In this document: one piece after another, positions 1-7,384 of the stretch
Numbering within the stretch: position 1 is the first letter of the stretch
Layout of the letters: every line of letters starts with the position of its first letter
DNA from: Betaproteobacteria bacterium
GTDB taxonomy: Bacteria > Pseudomonadota > Gammaproteobacteria > Burkholderiales > Usitatibacteraceae
Reading direction: 5' to 3'
Assembly (NCBI GenBank): GCA_016790765.1
Contig: JAEUMZ010000059.1
Coordinates: 1-60,282, forward strand
Length of the DNA: 60,282 bases
Translations under genes and position numbers: made by a program
The notes under the pieces: generated by a model
The model's input: the letters and a program-made list of their open reading frames with translations, nothing else
Databases searched by the model: none
Told to the model about the DNA's origin: nothing

Positions 1-107
1 GGCTATCGGGCCCGATTTTTTTGGTGCAAAGCCCGTTTACGCTACCTGATTGGCTGCCTTTTCGTCCGGGGAGTATCCCGGGCATCTTCAATAAAGGAAA
101 TCATCAA

Positions 108-311
108 ATGGCAACAGGTACCGTCAAGTGGTTCAATGACGCGAAGGGCTTTGGCTTCATCAAGCCCGATGGCGGCGGCGAAGATCTCTTCGCGCATTTT
201 TCGGCCATCGAAGGCTCCGGCTTCAAGACGCTCAAGGAAAACCAGAAGGTCGAATTCGAAGTGACCACTGGCCCGAAGGGCAAGCAAGCCACGCAAATCA
301 AGCCGATGTAA
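108..311 (+). CDS. Cold-shock domain protein (CspA family)
   Basis: Encodes 67 residues, the usual length of a single cold-shock domain. Such proteins bind single-stranded RNA or DNA and melt RNA structure in the cytoplasm. Both nucleic-acid binding motifs are visible: RNP1-like KGFGFI near residue 17 and RNP2-like DLFAHF near residue 32, with the typical start [10 protein letters not shown]. The ATG at 108 is preceded by AAGGAAA at a good distance, and an upstream in-frame ATG at 21 would add residues foreign to the family. A strong terminator follows directly, so the gene is probably monocistronic. Cold induction versus constitutive expression cannot be read from the sequence; most of the leader lies before the window. 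Confidence 0.95.
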   Translation: MATGTVKWFNDAKGFGFIKPDGGGEDLFAHFSAIEGSGFKTLKENQKVEFEVTTGPKGKQATQIKPM

Positions 312-334
312 TCTCGGCGCGGTTGCAATGGAAA

Positions 335-362
335 ACGGCAGCTTCGGCTGCCGTTTTTTTTT
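335..362 (+). terminator. Rho-independent terminator of the cold-shock gene
   Basis: An 8-bp perfect stem (335-342 with 347-354) closed by a TTCG tetraloop and followed by a run of T, 24 bp after the cold-shock stop codon. Confidence 0.9.
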
Positions 363-380
363 CGCCTGAATCTCGTGGGC

Positions 381-572
381 TAGGGGTTGTCGAAAAACGT
401 GGCGAGCGGGCCAAGTTTGCGCCACGTGGGCGGGGGTTTCGCGAACCACTGCTTCGCGCCGGCAAGCGCCAGAGGCCGATGCAGCGGCCGAGGAATAGCG
501 GACACGTACTTGGTACGGCGAGCACCGGAGGCGCGAAATCGACCCGCGCAGTAGTTTTGCGACAAGCCCCTA
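381..572. repeat. Inverted-repeat element between csp and mgtE
   Basis: Imperfect inverted arms at 381-398 (TAGGGGTTGTCGAAAAAC) and 554-572 flank about 155 bp. The right arm overlaps the mgtE stop codon. Inside are further self-complementary stretches: GTGGCG...CGCCAC near 399-427 and GGCC...GGCC near 474-490. No coding function is apparent. It could be a dispersed palindromic element or a folded 3' end of the mgtE transcript. Confidence 0.5.
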
Positions 573-1757
573 TCGAACCAGCACGGTCGCCAATCCCAGC
601 AGCATGCCCATGCTCACGATGTCGGTGGCGGTGGTGAGGAAAATGCTCGAGGCGGTGGCCGGGTCGGCGCCGAAGCGCTTGAGCGTCAAAGGCACGATGG
701 CGCCGGAAATGCCGCTCACCACGCACGCCCCGGTCATGGCAAGCAGCACCACCAGCCCCAGGATGAGTGCGTGCGGCGACCCCTGTGCCGTCGCGGTCCA
801 GTACATGGCCACGCCGGCCACCACGCCGATCGGCGCGCCATTCATTGCACCGAGCAACCCTTCCTTGGCCACCAGGAGCTTGCCGTCGCCGGGCTTGATC
901 TCGCCCAGCGTGAGGCCGCGCAGGGTCACGGCCAACGCCTGGCATCCGGTGTTGCCCGATTGCCCGGCCAGCACCGGCAGGAACGCGGCGAGGATCACCA
1001 GCTTGTCGAGCGTGCCCTGGAACACGGCGACCACGCCGCCGGCCAGGAACGCAGTGAGCAGGTTCAACTGCAGCCACGGATGGCGAAACCGGAAGCTCTG
1101 CGCCATCGGCGTGGAGATGCGCTCCTCCTCCGCCACACCGACCAGGCGGCCCGCCTGCGCAGTGATCTCGAAAGATTCGGATTCGAAAATCGTCTGCCCG
1201 CGCACCAGGCCGAGCAACTTTCCCTGCGCATCACAGACCGGATAGACCGGGAAGTGCTTGTCGAGCGTGGCGCGCATCGCATCGGTCAGGTCCGCATCGG
1301 GCAGGAGCGTGAACACATTCGCCAGCATCACCGAGGCGAGCGGCGACGAGCGATCGCTGAGCAAGAGGTCGCGCATCGTCACCAGGCCGCGCAGCACGCC
1401 CTCGGCATCGCACACGTAGCAATACGTGACCAGGGTATCGGCCGGCAGGGCGCGCAGTGCCTCGATGGTTTCCGCCACCGTGCGCTCCGGCGCCATGACC
1501 GCATGCGCCGGCTCCATCAGGCGGCCGACCGTGCCTTCGGCGTGGTCGCGGTTGCGGTCCCACTGGAACCGCAGCCGCGCGGACTCCGCCAGGATCGCTG
1601 CGCGCGGCGTGTCGTCCAGGTGGCCCAGCACATCGAGTGCGAAGGCCGGGTTCAGGTGTGCAAGGGCCTGTGCCGCATCGATCGGCCGCTCGCCCGCCAG
1701 GCGATCTGCCGCCGCGCGGTCGGAGAGCCGTTGCAGGGAATCGCTCAAGGGGTTCAT
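570..1757 (-). CDS. mgtE: Magnesium transporter MgtE
   Basis: Encodes 395 residues. MgtE proteins are inner-membrane Mg2+ channels gated by cytosolic CBS domains that sense Mg2+. The order here is a shortened N-terminal domain (residues 1-75), a CBS pair (about 80-210) and a membrane domain from about 255 with five hydrophobic segments. The pore signature PVLAGQSGNTGCQ and the late motif ATASSIFLTTATDI are both present. The protein is shorter than the common 450 residues, mainly in the N-terminal domain, so cytosolic gating may be simplified. The ATG at 1757 was chosen because it begins a typical MgtE N-terminus; upstream sequence in the same frame is proline/arginine-rich and unlike the family. 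No Mg2+ riboswitch was recognised upstream. Confidence 0.93.
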   Translation of the reverse strand: MNPLSDSLQRLSDRAAADRLAGERPIDAAQALAHLNPAFALDVLGHLDDTPRAAILAESARLRFQWDRNRDHAEGTVGRLMEPAHAVMAPERTVAETIEALRALPADTLVTYCYVCDAEGVLRGLVTMRDLLLSDRSSPLASVMLANVFTLLPDADLTDAMRATLDKHFPVYPVCDAQGKLLGLVRGQTIFESESFEITAQAGRLVGVAEEERISTPMAQSFRFRHPWLQLNLLTAFLAGGVVAVFQGTLDKLVILAAFLPVLAGQSGNTGCQALAVTLRGLTLGEIKPGDGKLLVAKEGLLGAMNGAPIGVVAGVAMYWTATAQGSPHALILGLVVLLAMTGACVVSGISGAIVPLTLKRFGADPATASSIFLTTATDIVSMGMLLGLATVLVR

Positions 1758-1903
1758 GGCATCGCATTCCGGTACTCGATGGGGGCGGATTGTCGGCGCT
1801 CTGCGATGGACAGGCAAGCCCGTAAACCGTCCGCGTGTGTTCGCGTTGGTTGGCCAGGGAGTCCACTTGCGCCGCACATGCGGCAAATGACGAGGAGCCG
1901 ATC

Positions 1904-2272
1904 ATGACGTTGACGAAAAAACTCTTGCTCGCCGCCGCAACGGCTGCCGCCCTGTCCGGCATGCCGATTGCGCAGGCGAGTCCGCATTGGTCCATTGGCA
2001 TCAACATCGGGCCGCCGCCCCTGCGCTACGAGCCGGTGCCGGTGCCGCGCGCAGGCTACGTGTGGGTGCCGGGATACTGGGACTGGCGCGGCCAGCGCCA
2101 CGTCTGGATCTCCGGGCACTACTTGCGCGAGAAGCGCCACCAGCATTACAGCCCGTCGTACTGGTCCGAGCGCGGCGGGCGCTGGTACCACGCTCCGGGG
2201 CGCTGGGACGCCGATCGCGACGGCACGCCGGACCGCTACGACCGCCATCCGCACAATCCGCGCCGTCGTTGA
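1904..2272 (+). CDS. Secreted YXWGXW-repeat protein
   Basis: Encodes 122 residues with a clear Sec signal peptide (MTLTKKLLLAAATAAALSG, cleavage near AQA-SP at residue 26). The mature part is rich in Trp, Tyr, Arg and His and contains YVWVPGYWDW, VWISGHY and RWYHAPGRW. This spacing is the YXWGXW/WXXGXW repeat pattern common in small betaproteobacterial periplasmic or outer-surface proteins of unknown function. GAGGAG stands 9 bp before the ATG. The C-terminus is Asp/Arg-rich, with DADRDGTPDRYD resembling a Ca2+-binding thrombospondin type-3 loop; that reading is inference. It diverges from mgtE, so the 146 bp between them should hold both promoters. Confidence 0.8.
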   Translation: MTLTKKLLLAAATAAALSGMPIAQASPHWSIGINIGPPPLRYEPVPVPRAGYVWVPGYWDWRGQRHVWISGHYLREKRHQHYSPSYWSERGGRWYHAPGRWDADRDGTPDRYDRHPHNPRRR

Positions 2273-2346
2273 TGGTGGAGTCGGCAAGGCGTCGATAAAC
2301 TGCGGGTTCGCATGCTGCGTCGTTCCGCGCGGCGTGCGGGCCCGCC

Positions 2347-4242
2347 ATGTCCGATCCCGCCCACGCCCTTCGTTCCGCGTTCTCGCAAGCCGCCGCCTGG
2401 CAGCAAGCCGGCCAACTGGCCGACGCCGAGGCCGCGTTTCGCCGCATCGTCGCCGATTCGCCCGGGACCTGGGCGGCCTGGTACAACCTGGGCCTGATCC
2501 TGCAGGGGCGCAATGCGCTCGATGACGCGTATGAGGCGTACCGGCAGACGATTGCATTGAATCCGGGTTTGGCCGAGGCGCACAACAACCTCGGCAATGT
2601 CTTGCGTGCACAAGGCGACGGGCGCGGTGCGATCGAGTCGTTCCGGCGTGCCCTCGCGCGCAACCCGGCGCTGGCGCCCGCCGCCTACAACCTCGGCCTG
2701 GCCTTCCAGGCGCAACAGCAACACGACAGTGCGATAGCGTCCTTTCGCCAGTGCCTGCGGGCCGAACCGGCCTCGACGCCTGCGTGGGAGGCGCTGTGGC
2801 GCTCGCAACTGGCCATCGGCCGCAGCGACGCCGCGTGCGAAACCGTCCTGCAATGGGAGCGCGCCGCGCCGCTCTCGCCCGCCCTGGTGCTGGCAGGCCT
2901 GCACAGCGCGCGGTACCTGCGCGATGCGCAACGGGAAGCGCGCGTGGTCGAGGCGGCGCTGCAATGGCCGTTCGCCGACGCTTCCCCGGCGTACCTGTCC
3001 CCGGTGCTCGGGTTGCTGCAGTACTTCGATGTCGCGCCGGCCGCGCTGCGCGCGCTGTACCAACGGCATGCGGATGCGGTGGCAGCTTGGTATCGTCCGC
3101 TGCCGGCGCCTGCGCAGCGCGGCGGAGGCGCGCGACTGCGGCTGGGCTATGTGTCGGGGGACTTCCGGAACCACGTCATGGGCCGCCTGATGGAGGCGGT
3201 GCTGACCCGCCACGATGCGGCCGCGTTCGACGTGCACCTGTTCTCGATCGCGCCGGCCGCGCAGGAAGACGATGCCACCGCGCGCTTGCGCGGGCATGCC
3301 ACGGCGTTCACGCGGCTCGATGCCTTGACCGACGAGGCTGCGGCGCACGTGATTGCCGCGCAGGACATCGACGTGCTGGTGGACCTCGGCGGCCACACCA
3401 TGAGTGCGCGCCCCGGCATCCATGCGTGGAAACCGGCGCGACACATCGTCACGCACCTGGGATACCACGGCGCGCTGGGCCTGCACACCATCGACGGCAA
3501 GATCAGCGACGCCATCGCCGACCCGCCGGGCAACGAGGCGCATACGCTGGAGCCGCCGTTGCGCATCGATGCCTGCGTGTTCCCGATCGTGGCCGCACCA
3601 CCGCTTGTGGGCGAACCGCTCGAGCCGCCGGCGGCGCTCGCCGGCCGCTTCGTGTTCGCCGCGTTCGTGAACGTGCTCAAGCTCTCGCCGCGCTGCCTTT
3701 CGGCATGGAAGCGCGTGCTCGACGAGGTGCCGGAGGCGGTGCTGCTGTTCTCGCCGTTCGTGCGTGCCGATCGCGCCGGCCTCGCCAATGCCTGCAAGTC
3801 CGTGGCCATCGATGCGTCACGGCAGGTCTACCTGGACCTGCCTGCGGGCGATGCGCGCCTGGTGCGTCGCCATGAACTCGCGCATGCGGTCCTCGACACT
3901 TTCCCGTACGCCGGGGGCGACACGACGCTGGCGGCCCTGTCGATGGGCGTGCCGGTGGTCACGCTGGCGGGCACGCGCCACGCGGAGCGCATCGGCGCGA
4001 GCCTGCTCGCGCACGTGGGCGTGGCGGACCTGATTGCGGGCGACGAGGACGCCTTCGTGCGCCTGGCCGTTCGCCTGGCGCGCGAGCCGCAATGGCGGCA
4101 AACGCTGGCGGAAAGGTTGCGCGCCGCATTCGCGGATCCGGATCGTCACATCGCCCGGCACGTGCGTGCGCTCGAGGATCTCTACCGGTCCCTCGTTCGC
4201 CGGGACGCCACGCCTACGGCGCCGACCCCCACGAGTCCTTGA
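2347..4242 (+). CDS. TPR-containing O-GlcNAc transferase-like glycosyltransferase
   Basis: Encodes 631 residues. About four tetratricopeptide repeats occupy residues 10-145 (for example YNLGLILQG, AHNNLGNVLRAQG, AYNLGLAFQAQ). A SPINDLY/O-GlcNAc-transferase catalytic region (glycosyltransferase family 41) covers about 255-620. Hallmarks are LRLGYVSGDFRNH, VDLGGHTMSARPG and FPYAGGDTTLAALSMGVPV with the following RHAERIGASLL. In bacteria such proteins glycosylate Ser/Thr of cytosolic or surface proteins such as adhesins or flagellin; the acceptor here is unknown and no adhesin lies nearby. No clear Shine-Dalgarno precedes the ATG. The 3' end overlaps the 3' end of glnS by 29 bp. Confidence 0.85.
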   Translation: MSDPAHALRSAFSQAAAWQQAGQLADAEAAFRRIVADSPGTWAAWYNLGLILQGRNALDDAYEAYRQTIALNPGLAEAHNNLGNVLRAQGDGRGAIESFRRALARNPALAPAAYNLGLAFQAQQQHDSAIASFRQCLRAEPASTPAWEALWRSQLAIGRSDAACETVLQWERAAPLSPALVLAGLHSARYLRDAQREARVVEAALQWPFADASPAYLSPVLGLLQYFDVAPAALRALYQRHADAVAAWYRPLPAPAQRGGGARLRLGYVSGDFRNHVMGRLMEAVLTRHDAAAFDVHLFSIAPAAQEDDATARLRGHATAFTRLDALTDEAAAHVIAAQDIDVLVDLGGHTMSARPGIHAWKPARHIVTHLGYHGALGLHTIDGKISDAIADPPGNEAHTLEPPLRIDACVFPIVAAPPLVGEPLEPPAALAGRFVFAAFVNVLKLSPRCLSAWKRVLDEVPEAVLLFSPFVRADRAGLANACKSVAIDASRQVYLDLPAGDARLVRRHELAHAVLDTFPYAGGDTTLAALSMGVPVVTLAGTRHAERIGASLLAHVGVADLIAGDEDAFVRLAVRLAREPQWRQTLAERLRAAFADPDRHIARHVRALEDLYRSLVRRDATPTAPTPTSP

Positions 4243-5983
4243 GGGTCACCGCACGGTTGAACACCGGCCGGCCCGGGCGGCTGTCGATGCGGTCGGCCAC
4301 GAAGTAGCCGTTGCGCTCGAACTGGAAGCTTGCTTCCGGCGCGGCCGTGAGCAGGGCGGGTTCGACCACGGCCTCGATCGTGCTCTTCGATTCCGGATGG
4401 AGGTCGTCGATGAGGTTGCCCGACTCGCGGCCCGGGTGCGGCACCTTGAACAGCCGGTCGTAGAGCCGCACGGCGGCGCGCGGCGAGGTCTTCGCGCACA
4501 GCCAGTGGATGTTGCCCTTGACCTTGACGCTGTCCGCACCCGGCGTGCCGGAGCGGGTCTCCATCAGCACGGTGGCGAACACGGTGCACACCTTGCCGGA
4601 CGCATCGCGCTCGAACCCGGTGCATTCCACCACGTAGGCGTAGCGCAACCGCACCTTGTTGCCGGGGAACAGGCGGAAGTAGCCCTTCGGCGGTGCGACG
4701 AAGAAATCTTCGCGCTCGATCCACAGTTCGCGCGAGAACGGCAGCTCGCGCTTGCCCAGTTCCGGCTGCTGCGGATGGTTGGGGGCAAGGCAGGTCTCGA
4801 CCTGGTCCTCCGGGTAATTGGTGAGCACGAGCTTGATCGGATCGAGCACCGCCACGCGGCGTTCGGCGGAGGCGTTGAGGCACTCGCGCACGCACTCCTC
4901 GAGCACGCCATAGTCGATCCAGCCCGGCGACTTGGACACGCCGGTGCGTTCGGCGAACAGCCGCAGCGCATCCGGCGGATAGCCGCGCCGCCGCATGCCG
5001 GCGATGGTGGGCATGCGCGGGTCGTCCCAGCCTTCCACATGCTGCTCGGTCACCAGCTGGTTGAGGTGGCGCTTGCTGGTGATGACGTAGGTGACGTTGA
5101 GGCGCGAGAACTCGTACTGCTTCGGCAACGGGTCCGCGAACATGCCGGCATCGCGCAGGTGCTCCAGCAGCCAGTCGTAGAACGGCCGCTGGTCCTCGAA
5201 CTCGAGCGTGCAGATCGAGTGCGTGATGTTTTCCAGCGCATCCTCCAGCGGATGCGCATAGGTGTACATCGGGTAGATGCACCAGGCGTCGCCGGTGCGG
5301 TGATGGTGGCCGCGCTTGATGCGGTAGAGCGCCGGGTCGCGCAGGTTGATGTTGGGCGAGGCCATGTCGATTTTCGCGCGCAACACGTGCGCGCCGTCGG
5401 CAAACTTGCCGGCGCGCATGTCGCGGAACAGCGCAAGGTTCTCCTCCACGCTGCGGCTGCGGTAGGGCGAGTCGCGGCCCGGCTCGGTGAGGGTGCCGCG
5501 GTACTCGCGCATCTGTTCGGCGGACAGGCTGTCCACGTAGGCGTGGCCGGTTTCGATCAGGCGTTCGGCGAACCGGTACATCCACTCGAAGTAGTCGGAT
5601 GCGTAGTAGAGGTTGGATTCGCCCTCGCGCTCGAAGGCAAAACCGAGCCACTTCACGCTGTCGATGATCGAGTCGACGTACTCCTGTTCTTCCTTTTCCG
5701 GATTGGTGTCGTCGAAGCGCAGGTGGCAGCGGCCGCCGTACTCCTCCGCCAGCCCGAAGTTGAGGCAGATCGACTTGGCGTGCCCGATGTGCAGGTAGCC
5801 GTTCGGCTCCGGGGGGAAGCGGGTGCGGATGCGCGCGACATCCGGCGTGCCGGCGTCGTGGTCGGCGCGCGTGCCGGGGCGGCCCGCCCAGCGACGCGGT
5901 GCGAACTTGTCCGCCGCCAGGTCGGTGTCGATGATGTTGCGGATGAAATGGGTGACGTGGGCGTCGGACTTGTCGGTGGACAT
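4214..5983 (-). CDS. glnS: Glutaminyl-tRNA synthetase
   Basis: Encodes 589 residues. It charges tRNA-Gln with glutamine in the cytoplasm. The class I signature PPEPNGYLHIGHAKSI has HIGH at residues 65-68. The second signature appears as ITSKRHL in place of the usual MSKRKL. The catalytic Rossmann domain is followed by the anticodon-binding beta-barrels (DPIKLVLTNYPE and later). The protein is about 35 residues longer than E. coli GlnRS; most of the excess lies between the N-terminal helix (FIRNIIDTDLAADK) and the HIGH region, at residues 27-50. No strong Shine-Dalgarno is visible. It converges on, and overlaps by 29 bp, the glycosyltransferase gene. Confidence 0.96.
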   Translation of the reverse strand: MSTDKSDAHVTHFIRNIIDTDLAADKFAPRRWAGRPGTRADHDAGTPDVARIRTRFPPEPNGYLHIGHAKSICLNFGLAEEYGGRCHLRFDDTNPEKEEQEYVDSIIDSVKWLGFAFEREGESNLYYASDYFEWMYRFAERLIETGHAYVDSLSAEQMREYRGTLTEPGRDSPYRSRSVEENLALFRDMRAGKFADGAHVLRAKIDMASPNINLRDPALYRIKRGHHHRTGDAWCIYPMYTYAHPLEDALENITHSICTLEFEDQRPFYDWLLEHLRDAGMFADPLPKQYEFSRLNVTYVITSKRHLNQLVTEQHVEGWDDPRMPTIAGMRRRGYPPDALRLFAERTGVSKSPGWIDYGVLEECVRECLNASAERRVAVLDPIKLVLTNYPEDQVETCLAPNHPQQPELGKRELPFSRELWIEREDFFVAPPKGYFRLFPGNKVRLRYAYVVECTGFERDASGKVCTVFATVLMETRSGTPGADSVKVKGNIHWLCAKTSPRAAVRLYDRLFKVPHPGRESGNLIDDLHPESKSTIEAVVEPALLTAAPEASFQFERNGYFVADRIDSRPGRPVFNRAVTLKDSWGSAP

Positions 5984-6056
5984 GGGGAACTTGCGATCGA
6001 TTCAAGCCCCGATTTTCGCATGCGGATGCGCCCCGGCCCGGTGGCGAAAGCGCAAT

Positions 6057-6197
6057 TCCGCCGATCAACGCCGACCGGGGCACGTCGATGAACGCCAAGA
6101 GGGGCACGACGATCGACGCCGGTCAGGCAAACGCGGCTGGCGGCAACGACTTGATCGGCGTTCGTCGGCGCGCGCTTGATCGGCGTTGATCGGCGGA
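6057..6197. repeat. 141-bp element with 18-bp perfect terminal inverted repeats
   Basis: The left end 6057-6074 (TCCGCCGATCAACGCCGA) is the exact reverse complement of 6180-6197. Inside are direct repeats of CTTGATCGGCGTT at 6150-6162 and 6175-6187, and a 24-bp periodic motif around 6069-6118 (ACGCC...GGGGCACG...). No target-site duplication is obvious. The structure resembles a small non-autonomous (MITE-like) element or a large cruciform. Confidence 0.6.
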
Positions 6198-6221
6198 CCG
6201 CAGTGTCAAGGGGCGCGAAGT

Positions 6222-6291
6222 CAAACCCCATATCCGGCGCGCCTTCCGGGCCAAAAACAGCCAAGATACCGCGCCAGTGCTTGGGTTTGCC
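6222..6291 (-). repeat. Dispersed 72-bp palindromic repeat, copy A
   Basis: Read on the minus strand it starts GGCAAACCCAAGCACTGG, continues with a TTTTTGGCCCGGAAGGCGCG core and ends GGGGTTTG. It aligns end to end with copies at 13682, 19295, 38984, 52565 and 59592. Confidence 0.75.
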
Positions 6292-6308
6292 GCTGAAAAC
6301 CCGGGTGC

Positions 6309-7379
6309 TTACTTCGGGATCGGCCCCGACCCGCTGCGCGTGGTCATCTTCTCGATCCAGTCGGCCGGCACGGCAAAGTTGAGGTTCTGGCCGGACTTGT
6401 GCTGGAAGGTGGTGATGCCGATCAGTTGCGCGTTGACGTTGAACAGGCCGCCGCCGGACGAGCCGGGCGAGATCGGCGCGGTGGTCTGGATCAGGTTGCC
6501 GAGCGGCGTCTCGCGCAGCGCGGAGACGATGCCCTCGCTGATGGTCAGTTCCAGGCCCTGCGGGGCGCCGATGGCAAACACCTTCTGGCCGGTGCGCACG
6601 TACTGCGACGCGCCGATCTCCACCGACGGTGCGTTGAGGCCGCCCACGTCGAGCTTGCACAGGTCGTACTCTTCGTCCGCGGTCGTGACATTGGCCGGGT
6701 AGCTTTCCTTCGGCGTCTTGACCGACACCAGTGGCCCCTTGAGCGCCACGTGGCAATTGGTGATGACGGTCTGGCGCGCGATGACCACGCCGCTGCCGGT
6801 GCCCACCGTGGTGCCGGCCTCATTGGTCACCACGACCTTCACCACGCTGTTGGACACGTCGGCAAACACCTGTTCGGCGGTGCGCGGCTTGGGATCGGCG
6901 GCCTTGGACGCGTCGCCCTTGGGCGCCTCCGCGGGTGGCGGCTGCGGATCGCCGACCGTGGAGGTCATGGTGCGTTCGTCAGGCTTCACGGGTGCCGCGA
7001 CGACCGGATCGGACGGCTTGGTACTGCGCAACAGCAGCCAGCCGACGATCAGCGTGCCCAGCAGGGCGAGCGCAAACATGCCGAGGCTTTTCCAGGGCTT
7101 GGCGCCGGCGTCGCCGCCCACGGGCTCGAGGTCGGGCTCGGGGGCTGCCGCGCGGGCCAGGCGCGGCGTCGGGTCGGGCGCGCGCAACGATTCGTCGTAC
7201 GAGGCACGCGCCGCCGGGTCGAGCAGGGTGTCGCGCGCGGCGTCGAGCAGGGCATTGGAATCCGGGTCGTCGAGCCCCGAGTCCATCAGCCGGGCCACCG
7301 CCTTCATGTGCGCAGCCAGGATCTGCGACTCGGTCGCTTCCGGCGTTACGCCGAGGATCTGGTAGTAGGTTTTCTGCAT
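6309..7379 (-). CDS. Membrane-anchored trypsin-like serine protease with degenerate J-domain
   Basis: Encodes 356 residues. Residues 1-66 resemble a J-domain (YYQILGVTPEATESQ at the start, DTLLDPAARASYDESL at the end), but the HPD tripeptide that stimulates DnaK is absent. A single transmembrane helix follows at 100-117, then a Pro/Ala/Lys linker (120-167) and an HtrA-like trypsin fold from about 168. Likely catalytic residues are His210 in TNCHV, Asp239 in DEEYD and Ser308 in PGSSGGGLF. No PDZ domain follows. Topology should place the J-like part in the cytoplasm and the protease in the periplasm. The start was set at the ATG at 7379, 5 bp after the MFS stop codon, so the two are probably cotranscribed. 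The substrate is unknown. Confidence 0.85.
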   Translation of the reverse strand: MQKTYYQILGVTPEATESQILAAHMKAVARLMDSGLDDPDSNALLDAARDTLLDPAARASYDESLRAPDPTPRLARAAAPEPDLEPVGGDAGAKPWKSLGMFALALLGTLIVGWLLLRSTKPSDPVVAAPVKPDERTMTSTVGDPQPPPAEAPKGDASKAADPKPRTAEQVFADVSNSVVKVVVTNEAGTTVGTGSGVVIARQTVITNCHVALKGPLVSVKTPKESYPANVTTADEEYDLCKLDVGGLNAPSVEIGASQYVRTGQKVFAIGAPQGLELTISEGIVSALRETPLGNLIQTTAPISPGSSGGGLFNVNAQLIGITTFQHKSGQNLNFAVPADWIEKMTTRSGSGPIPK

Positions 7380-7384
7380 GACCG

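Larger units (their letters stand above)
5984..6308. other. Intergenic region filled with repeats (glnS 5' side)
   Basis: This 325-bp gap lies between the glnS start and the stop of the downstream-facing protease gene; both flanking genes are on the minus strand. It holds no credible gene. It contains a 141-bp element with 18-bp perfect inverted ends (6057-6197) and one copy of the 72-bp dispersed palindrome (6222-6291). The glnS promoter should lie in the first 70 bp but no convincing -35/-10 pair was found. Confidence 0.6.

Noticed and set aside
4214..4242. Frameshift or assembly error at the 29-bp overlap of the glycosyltransferase and glnS 3' ends
   Set aside because: Both proteins end with plausible family C-termini, and convergent overlaps of this size occur in compact genomes.
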